64,000 bases of DNA from Rhizobium sp. SL86 (GCF_026672545.1 NZ_JAPPRJ010000008.1:310001-374000); one strand, 5' to 3'. Positions 34,622 through 45,249 are shown, numbered from the stretch's first letter. Made by a program: numbers and translations. Notes: generated by a model not told the origin, from the letters alone.

Positions 34622-35350
34622 TTACGGGCTTTTCGGCAGGCCAAAGCGTGTGAGGATGCGGTTCTGTTCGCCCGACGCACGCAGTCGATCAAGCGCGGCC
34701 TGCATCTGGGCAATCAGCCTGTCCGAAACGGACTTGTTGCAGGCAATGCCGAGATCCTGTCTTGACAGTTCGCCAAGGACACGGATTGGCGTGCCGCCGG
34801 CGGAGAGTGTGTCGAAAACGCCCTGAGACATCGGCATCAGGTCGATGCGTCCGCTCAGAAGCTTGGCGAGGGTCAGGTCGAAGCTGTTGCTGAGGTCGAT
34901 CTTCGTGAAGCCCCTGGCGCGCAACAATTGTTCCGTATAGTCCTCGCGCTGCGTGCCGATGGAGAGGGAAACGGCCTCGTCCACCGATTTTGCCTTCAGG
35001 TCAGCATCGGCGCGGGCCACCAGGAAGTTGATGTCGCGGAGCAGGGGGGTTACCCACTTGAAGCGTTTTTCCCGCTCCGGTGTGCGGGCGGCAGCGAAGG
35101 TGCAATGGTTTGGCCGGGTTTCGGCCAGTGCGATGGCACGCGCCCAGGGCATCACGTCAATCGAATAGTCCGTTTTGGTCTCGATCCCATGCATGATCGC
35201 GTGGACCTGTTCGACGCCGGCGCCCCTGGCCGTTCCGTCGTCGTCCGCAAAGGAATAAGGCGGATAGGGCTCCGTCGCGAAACGGATTTCCGCCGCCTTC
35301 GCGCTCAAGGAGATCAGGGCAAATGCCAGGGCCAGAACAAGATGCGTCAT
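34622..35350 (-). CDS. Periplasmic solute-binding protein, family 3-like
   Basis: A 242-residue protein with a signal peptide (MTHLVLALAFALISLSAKAA) and the SBP_bac_3 start EIRFATEPYPPYSFADDDGT, then ALAETRPNHCTFAAARTPER and SGRIDLMPMSQGVFDTLSAG. No permease or ATPase genes are nearby, so it is either an orphan binding protein or a sensor-like protein. It is located between pth and the GGDEF-EAL gene, all on the minus strand; the GGDEF-EAL gene is directly upstream and could respond to the same stimulus. The start MTHLV is preferred over 35365. Confidence 0.82.
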   Translation of the reverse strand: MTHLVLALAFALISLSAKAAEIRFATEPYPPYSFADDDGTARGAGVEQVHAIMHGIETKTDYSIDVMPWARAIALAETRPNHCTFAAARTPEREKRFKWVTPLLRDINFLVARADADLKAKSVDEAVSLSIGTQREDYTEQLLRARGFTKIDLSNSFDLTLAKLLSGRIDLMPMSQGVFDTLSAGGTPIRVLGELSRQDLGIACNKSVSDRLIAQMQAALDRLRASGEQNRILTRFGLPKSP

Positions 35351-35386
35351 GTTCCCCTCATCCACAGATGTCGGTTGAGTATGACG

Positions 35387-37774
35387 CTAACCTGCACGCG
35401 TTTCCAGCTGATTTACGTTTTTGCTGATATTCGCGACAATATCGTTGATCGCCAGCGGGCGGGAGAACAGGTAACCCTGCGCGCAGTCAATGCCGATCTC
35501 CTTAAGAAGCGAAAACTGATCTTCCGTTTCCACTCCTTCTGCAACGACCAGGCAGTTCATCTTGTGTGAGATGGCGCTGATACCTTCCATCAGCATGCGG
35601 TTTTTATGCTGAACATCCGTGGCGTCCAATCCGATGGAGCGGATGAAGGACTGGTCGATCTTGACGATATCCACGGGGAAGCGGCTCAGATAGCTCAGCG
35701 ACGAATAACCGGTTCCGAAGTCGTCGAGGGCGATGCGGTATCCAAAGCCGTGCAGTGTGTCCAGAACGGTGCGAATCTGCGGGTTGTCGTGCATCAGCAC
35801 CGCTTCGGTGATCTCGATGACGAGGCGCTGCGGCGCAATCCCATACCGTCCCGTCAGCGAGGTCAGTCGGATCGGCAGGCTCGGCTCGAACTGCAAGGGC
35901 GAGAAGTTGACGGCAACATAGGCATTCGCCATGTCGGGCAGACGCGACAGCTGGGCGAGGTTGGCAAGCGAATCCTCGAGGATCAGGTTGCCGATCTGGC
36001 CGATGGATCCCGTCTCCTCGGCGACGTCGATGATGCCGGCCGGTGACATCAGTCCCTTGCGCGGATGGCGCATGCGCATCAGGGCCTCGAAGCCGACGAT
36101 TCGACGTTCGGCGACATCCATGATCGGCTGGAAATGCGCCTCGAACCAGTTCGCGGCGATCGCAACCTCGATATCGCTTTCGATTTCCGCGCGCTGGCGC
36201 GCGCGTTCCGAGATCGAGTTGTCGTAGATGTTGGCGCCGTTCTTGCCGTCGCGCTTGCGTGCATACATGGCCATGTCGGAGCGCTGCAGCAGTTCGCTGG
36301 CGCTTGTTGCGTGGCGGGGGTAAAACGCAAGCCCGATGCTGGCGCTGAGGCGGACGCTGGTGGTCTCCGTGCGAAACGGCAGTTCGAATTGATCGACGAT
36401 CCTCTGGCCGATCTCGACGGCGCGCCGTTCTGCGCCTTCGCCGGTGACGAGGATGGCAAATTCGTCGCCGCCGAGACGGGCGGCCGCATCATCCTCGTGG
36501 ATCAACGGCCGGATGCGCTCGACGAACTGGCACAGCACGCTGTCGCCGGCGGCATGGCCGAGCGTATCGTTGATCTGCTTGAACCGGTCCAGATCGACGA
36601 AGAGGCAGGCCACTTCGCCCTGCACACGGTCGGCTGCGGCAATCTTCTCATCCAGAATGGCTTCGAAACCCTGGCGGTTCAGAAGGCCCGTCAGATGGTC
36701 GGAAATCGCCTGACGGCGGTTGCGGGTTTCCGACTGCTTCAGTTCCGTCACATCGGTCATGACGCTGAGCGAGGCCGGAAGGTCGTTGCCCGAGGAGGTG
36801 AGCGCCGTCTCGAGGATGAGGACGTCCATGGTGCGTCCGTCGGCGCAGAGGAAGCGCACGGTGACCTCGCAGACACCTGCGATGGAGCGCGTGCGCCCCT
36901 TGCGACTCCGGTAGGTTTCATGGTCCTCCGGCACCACGAGTTCGACGAAGGCGCGGCCCAGCACGTTCTGGCGGGCATAACCCGTGGCAAGCAGCCAGTA
37001 GTCGCTGACGGCAAAGATCATGTCGTTGCTGTTCAGCGAAAACAGCATGGCCGGCGTCAGGTTGTAGATTTCGGTCGTCTGCTGGTGCGCACGCTTCAGT
37101 TCGCGCTCTTCGCGCTCCAGCTGGATCTGCATCTGGTTGAAGCTGTCGGCAAGCCGGCCCATTTCGTCGGTGGAACGCCAGTCGACATGGTGGCGCGATC
37201 CAAGGCGCCGCGTGGCCTCAACCGCCGCCGTCAGACGCATCAGCGGGCGGATCACCATGGTCCGGTTGCCGAGAATGGCGGCGCCGACAACGGTCAGGAT
37301 CGCCACCGCAAAGATGGAGATGAAGGCAATCTCCATGCTGGTGAGCGCGGAGAACAGACCGACCGTCTGGTAACGGACAACCAGTGTTCCGACCGTCTGA
37401 TACCCTTCGTTCGACCGGTAGAAGATCGGCCGGCTGACCGGCTGCAATTCCTGGGAGGCGTCGCGGACACGGCTTTCCACCACGTCGAGCTTGCCAAGCG
37501 TATCGGTGACCTGAACGACCTGAATGCCACGCTCGTTCAAAAGCGCGCTCGTGATCTGGCGGATGCTTTCGACATCGAGATCCCAGAGCGGTTTGGCAAG
37601 GGCCTGTGCATTGGCTGCAATCACGATCTCGACGTGTTCGTGAAGGCTTTCGGCAACCTGCCTGGAGGAGAGCGCGAGAAACAACGTAAAGAGCGGCGCA
37701 ACCACGATGAGCAGCGCCGCGATGATGATTGCGATGAAACGGCTCTCGACTGAACGAGTCACTTTATGCCTCAT
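35387..37774 (-). CDS. GGDEF-EAL membrane protein with HAMP and PAS domains
   Basis: A 795-residue c-di-GMP enzyme. Two membrane helices (about 13-35 and 148-170) flank a periplasmic sensor domain, followed by HAMP (to about 235), PAS (about 240-350), GGDEF and EAL domains. RLGGDEFAILV is an intact cyclase motif. The phosphodiesterase domain retains FEALMRMRHP (EAL), NFSPLQF, DDFGTGYSSLSYLSRF, DIVKIDQSF and AEGVET, so both activities are possible. Transcription runs towards the solute-binding protein gene 36 bases on, which might provide its ligand. Confidence 0.95.
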   Translation of the reverse strand: MRHKVTRSVESRFIAIIIAALLIVVAPLFTLFLALSSRQVAESLHEHVEIVIAANAQALAKPLWDLDVESIRQITSALLNERGIQVVQVTDTLGKLDVVESRVRDASQELQPVSRPIFYRSNEGYQTVGTLVVRYQTVGLFSALTSMEIAFISIFAVAILTVVGAAILGNRTMVIRPLMRLTAAVEATRRLGSRHHVDWRSTDEMGRLADSFNQMQIQLEREERELKRAHQQTTEIYNLTPAMLFSLNSNDMIFAVSDYWLLATGYARQNVLGRAFVELVVPEDHETYRSRKGRTRSIAGVCEVTVRFLCADGRTMDVLILETALTSSGNDLPASLSVMTDVTELKQSETRNRRQAISDHLTGLLNRQGFEAILDEKIAAADRVQGEVACLFVDLDRFKQINDTLGHAAGDSVLCQFVERIRPLIHEDDAAARLGGDEFAILVTGEGAERRAVEIGQRIVDQFELPFRTETTSVRLSASIGLAFYPRHATSASELLQRSDMAMYARKRDGKNGANIYDNSISERARQRAEIESDIEVAIAANWFEAHFQPIMDVAERRIVGFEALMRMRHPRKGLMSPAGIIDVAEETGSIGQIGNLILEDSLANLAQLSRLPDMANAYVAVNFSPLQFEPSLPIRLTSLTGRYGIAPQRLVIEITEAVLMHDNPQIRTVLDTLHGFGYRIALDDFGTGYSSLSYLSRFPVDIVKIDQSFIRSIGLDATDVQHKNRMLMEGISAISHKMNCLVVAEGVETEDQFSLLKEIGIDCAQGYLFSRPLAINDIVANISKNVNQLETRAG

Positions 37775-38073
37775 TCAAGCATCCAGACATTGCGGCTCAC
37801 TTCCTCTGTGAATGGCCGCTATGCTTTCACTCATTCATTAAACATTGTTGAACCGAAGATGCGAGAACTGAAACTCTTGGCCTGGAAAATGTGCTGTTTC
37901 GGAACTTTGCGGCGTCAGGCCGCAGCTTTCGTCGCTGAGGGACGGTTTCCCGTTCCTTTTGTGCTGACGGAAGGGGTGCTCGCAAGCCGAGCGGCTGTCT
38001 TCGTCTCGGGAAGGGGAGACAATAAAAAACCCGCCGCGGTTTCCCGGGCGGGTTTTCAGTGAACCGGAAGGTC
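37775..38073. other. Gap between the GGDEF-EAL gene and L25
   Basis: About 300 bases that hold the promoter region of the GGDEF-EAL gene, a small GCGGC/GCCGC hairpin near 37910-37924 and the L25 terminator at 38026-38056. No reading frame here is supported. Confidence 0.5.
38026..38056 (-). terminator. Terminator after rplY
   Basis: AAAACCCGCC (38026-38035) pairs with GGCGGGTTTT (38047-38056). On the minus strand the stem is followed by a run of six T residues, giving an intrinsic terminator 18 bases after the L25 stop. Confidence 0.9.
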
Positions 38074-38670
38074 TTATTCGGAAGCGGCGTCTTCCGAGGT
38101 GCCGCCAGCCGGAGCAACGATCGTCGCGATGGTGAAATCGCGGTCCGTGATCGTCGGCTTGGCGCCCTGCGGCAGCTTGACATGCGAAATGTGAATGCTG
38201 TCGCCGATCTTGAAGCCGTCGAGGTCGACGGTGATGAATTCCGGAATGTCGTTGGCCGGAACCATCATTTCGACTTCGTGGCGCACGATGTTGAGAACGC
38301 CGCCGATCTTGATGCCGGACTTTTCTTCGTTGATGAAGTGAACCGGAACGTCAACGGTCACCTGGCTGTCAGCGGACACGCGCAGGAAATCGACGTGCAG
38401 GACGAAGTCGCGGACCGGATCCAGCTGGTAGTCCTTCGGAAGAACCGAGATCTTGCCGCCGTTGTAGTCGATCGTGGCAACCGTGGTCATGAAACCGCCG
38501 GCATGGATGCGCTTTGTCACTTCGTTGGCCGACAGAGCGATGGAAATCGGGGCCTGCTTGTCACCGTAGATGACAGAGGGAATCAAACCGTTGCGGCGAA
38601 GTTCACGGGAGGACCCCTTACCAACCCGTTCGCGCGCCTCGGCCTTGAGCTCGTAAGATGCGTGGCTCAT
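38074..38670 (-). CDS. rplY: 50S ribosomal protein L25, general stress Ctc form
   Basis: A 198-residue Ctc-type L25 that binds 5S rRNA. The L25 domain (SHASYELKAEARERVGKGSS, RELRRNGLIPSVIYG) is followed by the TL5/Ctc beta domain (VHFINEEKSGIKIGGVLNIV, PEFITVDLDGFKIGDSIHIS). Length and domain order match the alphaproteobacterial form; E. coli has only the first domain. In rhizobia it typically lies between prs and pth; here a chemoreceptor gene and others have been inserted. Confidence 0.96.
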   Translation of the reverse strand: MSHASYELKAEARERVGKGSSRELRRNGLIPSVIYGDKQAPISIALSANEVTKRIHAGGFMTTVATIDYNGGKISVLPKDYQLDPVRDFVLHVDFLRVSADSQVTVDVPVHFINEEKSGIKIGGVLNIVRHEVEMMVPANDIPEFITVDLDGFKIGDSIHISHVKLPQGAKPTITDRDFTIATIVAPAGGTSEDAASE

Positions 38671-38997
38671 GGCATATCCTTTCGAGGTTATTGGAGAAAC
38701 CCATCGGCAGCACAGGGGCTGTCAGATGAATTTGAAGGGCATCATCCGATGCGCTTCATCCGCGTTGCCTCCAAGGGTGTCTACGCGGACGGCGCTCCAT
38801 AGACCATAAGGGTCTTGCTTGCAAGGCATTTGCCGCCCGCCGCTGAAGCGACGCCTCATGGCTGGCATCCGGTTTGCCAAGTTTCCCATGTATTCCTAGA
38901 GCCCGAGCATCTCCAGTCCCCACGTCAAAGAAACGCCCGCCGGACCGAGGGGCCGGCGGGCGTTGTGATGCGCCTCACATCGTGTGGTGCTGCCGCC
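38671..38997. other. Gap between rplY and the chemoreceptor gene
   Basis: These 327 bases hold the rplY promoter and leader (an AGGATAT-type ribosome binding site precedes the 38670 start) and the chemoreceptor terminator at 38932-38964. No further gene is seen. Confidence 0.5.
38932..38964 (-). terminator. Terminator after the chemoreceptor gene
   Basis: AACGCCCGCCGG (38932-38943) pairs perfectly with CCGGCGGGCGTT (38953-38964). On the minus strand the stem is followed by TTTCTTT, about 35 bases after the stop codon of the chemoreceptor. Confidence 0.85.
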
Positions 38998-41256
38998 TTA
39001 TGCGACGCGGCGATGGGGTTCCTCACCGGACAGGGCGAAATGCGAGATGCGGTTGCCGAGTTCATCGGCCTCATGGGAGAGCGAGAATACCGCTGCAGTC
39101 GTTTCCTCCACCATGGCGGCGTTCTGCTGGGTCATCTGATCGAGATCGGTGACCGAGGAGGAGATTTCGCGCAGGCGCCCCGACTGTTCGCGGGAGGCTT
39201 CGGCGATCACGCCGATCGTCTGGTTGATCGAGGTGATGCTCTGCTGGATCGTGGTCAGGCTGTCGCCGGTCTTCAGCACGAGTGCCACGCCGTTCTCCAC
39301 ATCCGTGGCGGATGTGTTGATCAAGGTGTTGATGTCGCGGGCGGCGCCGGCGGATTTCTGCGCCAGTTCGCGCACTTCCTGGGCGACGACGGCAAAACCC
39401 TTGCCGGCTTCGCCTGCGCGGGCCGCTTCGACACCGGCATTCAGCGCCAGCAGGTTGGTCTGGAAGGCAATCTGGTCGATCACGTCGATGATCTGGCGGA
39501 TCTTTGCAGACGAATCCTCCAGCCGTTCCATCGCCACGATGGCGTCCTGGACGATGCTGGCCGAGGATTTTGCACTGGTGAGCGCGGTCGCGGCCACGTC
39601 GACGGCTGTATCGCACTGCTGCAGCGTCTCGGTGACCGAACCGCTCATTTCGGCAAGGGCGGCGGCGGCTTCTTCAAGCGAGGCTGCCTGGCGCTCGGTG
39701 CGATGCGCGAGGTTTTCGGAGGCGCTGCGAAGATCGACGGCGCCCGCACGGATCGTGTCGGCGCTGGCCGTGACCGACTGCATGGTGGCCTCCAGCTGCC
39801 GGATAGATCCGTTGAAATCGATGCGCAGCTGGTCGAGGGTGCCGGCGAAGGGTTGGTCGATCGAAACGGTCAGTTCGCCGTTGGACAGGCGCCGGAGGCC
39901 GCCTGCCAGGGCGGAGATCGCCCGCTCCAGTTCTTCTGCACTGCGGGCCTTTTCCGCCTCGCGGTCCCGACGCTCGATGTCGAGTTCCTGGTCCCGCTCT
40001 CTTGCGGCCGCCTCTATCCGTTCCTTGTCCAATGCGCTGTCACGGAACGATGCCAATGCCCGCGCCATGGTGCCGATTTCGTCGCCGCGGTCGGCAGCAT
40101 CGACCTCGATCGATTTGTCGCCGTCATTGAGGCGGTTCATCAGGTTGGCGAGACGGGTCAGCGGTTTTGTCAGCGAGGAGGAGACGATGACGCCCACGAG
40201 ACCCATCGCCAGCAAGATCGCCACCGTTGCGAGCGTTGCCCAATAGGCAAGATTGTTGGCCGGCGCCAGGACCTTTGCTTCCTTCTGGCCGACCGCCAGG
40301 AGGTTCGGCTGGCCGAACATCGACACCGGCAGATAGGAATAGAAAAGGCGACCATCGCCGGATCCGGCAAACGCCGCGCCAGCCTGCGAAGCCTTGGCGG
40401 CTTCGATCAGTTCCGGCGGAACATCGCTGGCCGCGCCGGTGCCGGCCCGGACGGTGCCGTCCGAGGCGATGAGGTAGGCGGCATCGGTGCCGGCGCCGTC
40501 CGGAATGACGACCGGGCCAAGCTTGTTGGGGGCAATGCGGAAGATGATGGCGCCCTTGACCTTGATCTCGCCCCAGTTGCTGACTGCAAGCGCCCGTCCG
40601 ACAAAGGCGGAGACCTTGGAATCCTCGGAGGCAAAGGGCGCGAAGCCGGTCGCATAGGTCTGCCCGACGGTCCCCTTGCTGATCTGGTCGTAGATCGCCT
40701 TCAGGCTCGCGTTTTCGGCCTCGCCGACATTGGTGGTGAATTCGCGACCCTTGGTGACCGAATAGATGACGGTTCCGGTCGTGTCGATCACGTAGATATC
40801 GCTGACACCGGTGTTGCGCCAGGCGCTCGACAAGGTGCCGTGAATGCCGGCATGCTGAACGCCGTAAAGAAGCTTGGTGCCGTTGCCGTCGAAGGCGGCG
40901 CGCTGCTCCGGCGTCTTTGATTTGTCCTGGAAGGCCTGGATAATCTTCGGGCCTTCGATCTTCAGGAAGTTGGCAACCAGATCGGATGCGTCACCGATCG
41001 CCGTGTTCTGCGACAGTTCGGCGAGACTCTGGTCGATCCGTGCCGAAAAACGTTGCAGGGCCTTCGACTGATTGTCCGCCACCGATGCCAGGCGCAATTG
41101 GCTGGCGTCGATCAGGCCGCTCTTGCCGATCTGGTAGCTGACGATACCCACCGACAGGCAAGAAATGAGTGTGGCGCCAAGAACGAGCGAGGCGACCTTT
41201 GTCTTGACGGTCCAGAACGACCGCTTTGAACCACTGGATAAAACCGACGAAACCAT
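38998..41256 (-). CDS. Methyl-accepting chemotaxis protein
   Basis: A 752-residue chemoreceptor. A membrane helix at about 17-40 and another at about 335-357 bracket a long periplasmic dCache-like sensor region (IYVIDTTGTVIYSVTKGREF ... AAYLIASDGTVRAGTGAAS). A HAMP domain follows, then a coiled coil and the signalling hairpin IDQIAFQTNLLALNAGVEAA continuing RAGEAGKGFAVVAQEVRELA. The C-terminus lacks a clear CheR-binding pentapeptide. The ligand is unknown. It sits between prs and rplY, an unusual insertion in a conserved housekeeping stretch. Confidence 0.96.
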   Translation of the reverse strand: MVSSVLSSGSKRSFWTVKTKVASLVLGATLISCLSVGIVSYQIGKSGLIDASQLRLASVADNQSKALQRFSARIDQSLAELSQNTAIGDASDLVANFLKIEGPKIIQAFQDKSKTPEQRAAFDGNGTKLLYGVQHAGIHGTLSSAWRNTGVSDIYVIDTTGTVIYSVTKGREFTTNVGEAENASLKAIYDQISKGTVGQTYATGFAPFASEDSKVSAFVGRALAVSNWGEIKVKGAIIFRIAPNKLGPVVIPDGAGTDAAYLIASDGTVRAGTGAASDVPPELIEAAKASQAGAAFAGSGDGRLFYSYLPVSMFGQPNLLAVGQKEAKVLAPANNLAYWATLATVAILLAMGLVGVIVSSSLTKPLTRLANLMNRLNDGDKSIEVDAADRGDEIGTMARALASFRDSALDKERIEAAARERDQELDIERRDREAEKARSAEELERAISALAGGLRRLSNGELTVSIDQPFAGTLDQLRIDFNGSIRQLEATMQSVTASADTIRAGAVDLRSASENLAHRTERQAASLEEAAAALAEMSGSVTETLQQCDTAVDVAATALTSAKSSASIVQDAIVAMERLEDSSAKIRQIIDVIDQIAFQTNLLALNAGVEAARAGEAGKGFAVVAQEVRELAQKSAGAARDINTLINTSATDVENGVALVLKTGDSLTTIQQSITSINQTIGVIAEASREQSGRLREISSSVTDLDQMTQQNAAMVEETTAAVFSLSHEADELGNRISHFALSGEEPHRRVA

Positions 41257-41339
41257 GTGAAACCCCTCCGAAGTGGGGGGATTTTACGGTGACGCAACTT
41301 TATATCTGATTAACCTACGCAAGGAATAGCTGTGCAAGC

Positions 41340-42272
<933 letters not shown>

Positions 42273-42403
42273 TGGGGCCCGCCTGTTTTTACGCTGGATG
42301 CGGGCCTTTTACCGTGGACGAGCCCGAATGCAAGGCCTCTCAACAAAAGCCCTGAGTTTTTTGTGAATACTGCGTGAAGGCCAGCATCATCAACCGACGC
42401 CAT

Positions 42404-43225
42404 TCAGCCGTTGCGGCTCTGGCGCCACTGCACATATTCCGACATGGTTTTCTGGCCGATCAGCTGCATGGTCGCGGCCGGGACGGCGGCCCAGGGATCA
42501 CCACCGGAGGCGGGAACGGTCTCCTGACCCTGGATCCGGTGGAGGCGGGCGCCGGCGGAATCCAGCACGTCCCAGACATAAACGACCGTGACCTTTCCTT
42601 CGTTGTCGAAGGCGGAAAGGTAACCCTTCAGGATGTGCTCGCTCGACGTGTCGCTGGAGGATTTGATCGTCAGCCCACCGGCGCGGGCCGATGCGCCAAG
42701 CTGGCGCGACAGCGGCGTAACGGCCTGCACCGGCGCGCCGATGATCGGCAGGAAGCGGATGGAGGCCTGTGACGGCGCGGCAGAGGCTGCCGGATCGAGC
42801 GCTGCCGTTTGTGAAGGGCCTGCCGGCGGTTCGCTTCCCGGTGCCGGCTGCTGTTGTGTGACAGCTGGTGCGGATTGTTGCGCGGATGGTGTCGTGGCGG
42901 CGCTCGGCGGCGGCAGGGGGGAGGACTGGACCGGTGACAGATCGCCGGAATCCAGCGCCTGGGCCTGCGCTTGCATCGTGTTTTGCGGCGGCGTGCGGTT
43001 TGTCGCGGCAGACGGACCGCTAGAGGTTCCATAGGCGGAGGCGGGCGGATCGGCGGTTGCCGCCAGGCGGCGCGCCTCGTCCTGCGACACGGGGGTGGAT
43101 CGGGTCGAGGAGGGAAACAGTCCTCCGCCCACATCGACCTGCGGGGTCAGCGCATCGGTGGTGTTGCACCCTGCCAGAACGGCTGCCAGGGTGGCGGTCA
43201 GAAGTGCAACTCCCCAACGGTGCAT
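42404..43225 (-). CDS. Lipoprotein with proline/alanine/serine-rich linker
   Basis: A 273-residue protein with a type II signal peptide ending in the lipobox LAGC (Cys20 predicted to be acylated; lgt lies a few genes upstream). A low-complexity region (about residues 30-155) rich in Pro, Ala, Gln and Ser leads to a globular C-terminal domain (GLTIKSSSDTSSEHILKGYL, KVTVVYVWDVLDSAGARLHR, IQGQETVPASGGDPWAAVPA). I do not know a named family. It is followed by prs and preceded by the M24 gene. Confidence 0.7.
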   Translation of the reverse strand: MHRWGVALLTATLAAVLAGCNTTDALTPQVDVGGGLFPSSTRSTPVSQDEARRLAATADPPASAYGTSSGPSAATNRTPPQNTMQAQAQALDSGDLSPVQSSPLPPPSAATTPSAQQSAPAVTQQQPAPGSEPPAGPSQTAALDPAASAAPSQASIRFLPIIGAPVQAVTPLSRQLGASARAGGLTIKSSSDTSSEHILKGYLSAFDNEGKVTVVYVWDVLDSAGARLHRIQGQETVPASGGDPWAAVPAATMQLIGQKTMSEYVQWRQSRNG

Positions 43226-43301
43226 CCGACGTCCTTTCCGTTCCTCCCGGCCAAAGCCAGATTAGGGGCGGCCTTTCCGTGGTGTCAACCTCGGGTGGCT
43301 G

Positions 43302-44453
43302 TCAGCGTGCGATCAGATCCAGATCGTGCCGGGAAAGAGAGAGCGGCGCCCCTTCGGTCGTCAGATAGGTCTGGCCGAGCGTCATGGCCGCACCACTGTC
43401 GGAATCCATGATGATCATGTGCACGAAGAGCGACATGTCGGGCAGGATCTCCTGCGGATTGCCGGCGTGGAACATCTGGTGCTCCATCCAGGACGGCGAA
43501 AAGCGCGCGCCGAGCGAATAACCGCAGGCATTGAGGCGATGTCGGGTCAGCCCCCGTTCGTCGATGATGCGGGCATGGGTATCGAAGACATCGCCGAAGG
43601 TATGGCCGGGCGTCAGCACCGCCTCGATCGCCAGGATGGTTTCCCGGCAGGCATTGTAGAGTTCCCGGTGGCGGCCCGTCGGTTCACCGACCAGCACGGT
43701 GCGCATCATGGCGGCATGATAGTGGGCGCTGACGCCTGCCCATTCGAGCGTCAGCTGGTCCCGGGCATCGAGCGTACGCCGTCCGGCCTTGTAGCGGCAG
43801 AGAAGCGCATCCGGGCCCGAGCCGATGATGAACTCATTGGCGGGATAGTCGCCGCCGCCGGCAAAGATCGCGCCCTGCATCGCCGCGAGGATATCGGCCT
43901 CGCTGCCGCCCGCCGTGATGAAGGGGAGTGCTGCATCCAACGCATCGTCGGCAAGTTCTGCGGCCCGTTTGACGTGGACGATCTCCGCCGGGCTTTTGCG
44001 CAGTCTCAGACGGCTGACGAGGTAGGAGGTATCCGAGACCTGGCAGAAGGAGGAAAGCTGATCATCGAGCAGGCGGGCAACCCGGCCGGTCATGCCGTGG
44101 GTGTCATATTCGACGCCGATCTTCGCGCCGAGCAGATCCATCTCGCTCAACAGGTTCTTGAGATCGACGGTCGGATCGGCGTTCACCCGGTCGACCCAGA
44201 TATGGATCTTCTCGAGCACCGAGGTGTGACGGGCCTGACGCAGGTCGGCGGAACGGGTCAACAGCGCCATCTCGCCATCGGCCTTCACCACCAGGCATTG
44301 GAAGAAACAGTAGCCGAAGGTGTCGTAGCCCGTCAGCCAGTACATGCTCTCCTGCGCGAAAAGCAGCATGGCGTCGACTTTCTCCACGCGCATGGCTTCC
44401 TTCAGGCGGTCCAGGCGTTCGGCAAACTCGCTTTTGTCGAAATGCAGGCCCAT
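43302..44453 (-). CDS. M24-family metallopeptidase (Xaa-Pro aminopeptidase-like)
   Basis: A 383-residue pita-bread-fold protein. The creatinase-like N-terminal domain (FAERLDRLKEAMRVEKVDAM, LTGYDTFGYCFFQCLVVKAD) is followed by the M24 domain (LRKSPAEIVHVKRAAELADD ... TLEWAGVSAHYHAAMMRTV ... GHTFGDVFDTHARIIDERGL). Metal ligands are not as clear as in true prolidases: the first acidic position reads EWAG rather than DxG, so it may be an ectoine hydrolase-like or non-canonical member. It starts one base after the pgeF stop. Confidence 0.82.
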   Translation of the reverse strand: MGLHFDKSEFAERLDRLKEAMRVEKVDAMLLFAQESMYWLTGYDTFGYCFFQCLVVKADGEMALLTRSADLRQARHTSVLEKIHIWVDRVNADPTVDLKNLLSEMDLLGAKIGVEYDTHGMTGRVARLLDDQLSSFCQVSDTSYLVSRLRLRKSPAEIVHVKRAAELADDALDAALPFITAGGSEADILAAMQGAIFAGGGDYPANEFIIGSGPDALLCRYKAGRRTLDARDQLTLEWAGVSAHYHAAMMRTVLVGEPTGRHRELYNACRETILAIEAVLTPGHTFGDVFDTHARIIDERGLTRHRLNACGYSLGARFSPSWMEHQMFHAGNPQEILPDMSLFVHMIIMDSDSGAAMTLGQTYLTTEGAPLSLSRHDLDLIAR

Positions 44454-44454
44454 G

Positions 44455-45249
44455 TCAGTCCTCCGTGATCGCGATGGCGGAAATCTGGCGCCCGTAATCG
44501 GGTTCGGCCAGATGGGTGGTGCGGCGATAGGAAAAGAAGCGGCCCGTATCCGGATAGGTGTCGAGCCCGAGGTTTTCCGCCCGGATGCCGGCTTTCAGCA
44601 AGCGTTCCGTCGTCAGCGCCGGCAGGTCGAACATCGCGTGACCCGGCTTTGCAGAGGGCGAGAAAAAGCGGCGGTAATCCGGGTTCTCGGAGAGGAAGCG
44701 ATCGACGAATTCCGGGCCGACCTCATAACTTTTGCCGGCAATCGAGGGGCCGAGGCAGGCGACGATCTCGGACCGTTCGGCGCCAAGCGCCAGCATCGCC
44801 TCAATGGTGTTTTCGGCAACGCCGTAGAACGCACCCTTCCAGCCGGCATGGGCGGCGCCGACGATCCGGTTCTTCGGATCGGCAAACAGGATCGGCCCGC
44901 AATCGGCGGCCAGCACGCCCAGCACCAGGCCCGGCGTTTTCGTCACGAGCCCGTCGGCGCTCGGGCGCTCGCCCGCATAGGTCTCGTCCACCGTCACCAC
45001 ATCCGGGGAGTGGACCTGGTTGACGGTCGCAAGCCTTTCCAGCGGCTGGCCGAACCAGGCGGCTACACGTCTGCGGTTTTCCAGCACGTCGCGTCGCACA
45101 TCGTTGGAACCGAGGCCGACATTGAGGCTGGCGTAAAGCCCGCCGGAGACGCCGCCCTGGCGGGTGAAATACCCGTGACGGATCGTGTTGCCGCAACTAG
45201 CCTTCAGCAGGGGGCTCTCTATCGGCGTCAGCGCGGGGTCGTGCATCAT
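44455..45249 (-). CDS. pgeF: Peptidoglycan editing factor PgeF (laccase-domain protein)
   Basis: A 264-residue protein of the multicopper-oxidase-like YfiH/PgeF family, which maintains peptidoglycan composition. Motifs are IRHGYFTRQGGVSGGLYASL, VLAADCGPILFAD with the metal-binding Cys and VGAAHAGWKGAFYG with the metal-binding His. The N-terminus at 45249 or 45246 gives MHDPALTPIESPLLK; frames further upstream lack similarity to the family. It lies between the methyltransferase and M24 genes on the minus strand. Confidence 0.92.
   Translation of the reverse strand: MMHDPALTPIESPLLKASCGNTIRHGYFTRQGGVSGGLYASLNVGLGSNDVRRDVLENRRRVAAWFGQPLERLATVNQVHSPDVVTVDETYAGERPSADGLVTKTPGLVLGVLAADCGPILFADPKNRIVGAAHAGWKGAFYGVAENTIEAMLALGAERSEIVACLGPSIAGKSYEVGPEFVDRFLSENPDYRRFFSPSAKPGHAMFDLPALTTERLLKAGIRAENLGLDTYPDTGRFFSYRRTTHLAEPDYGRQISAIAITED

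Noticed and set aside
38815..40920. 701-codon plus-strand frame opposite the chemoreceptor
   Set aside because: Antisense shadow; it also runs through the chemoreceptor terminator.
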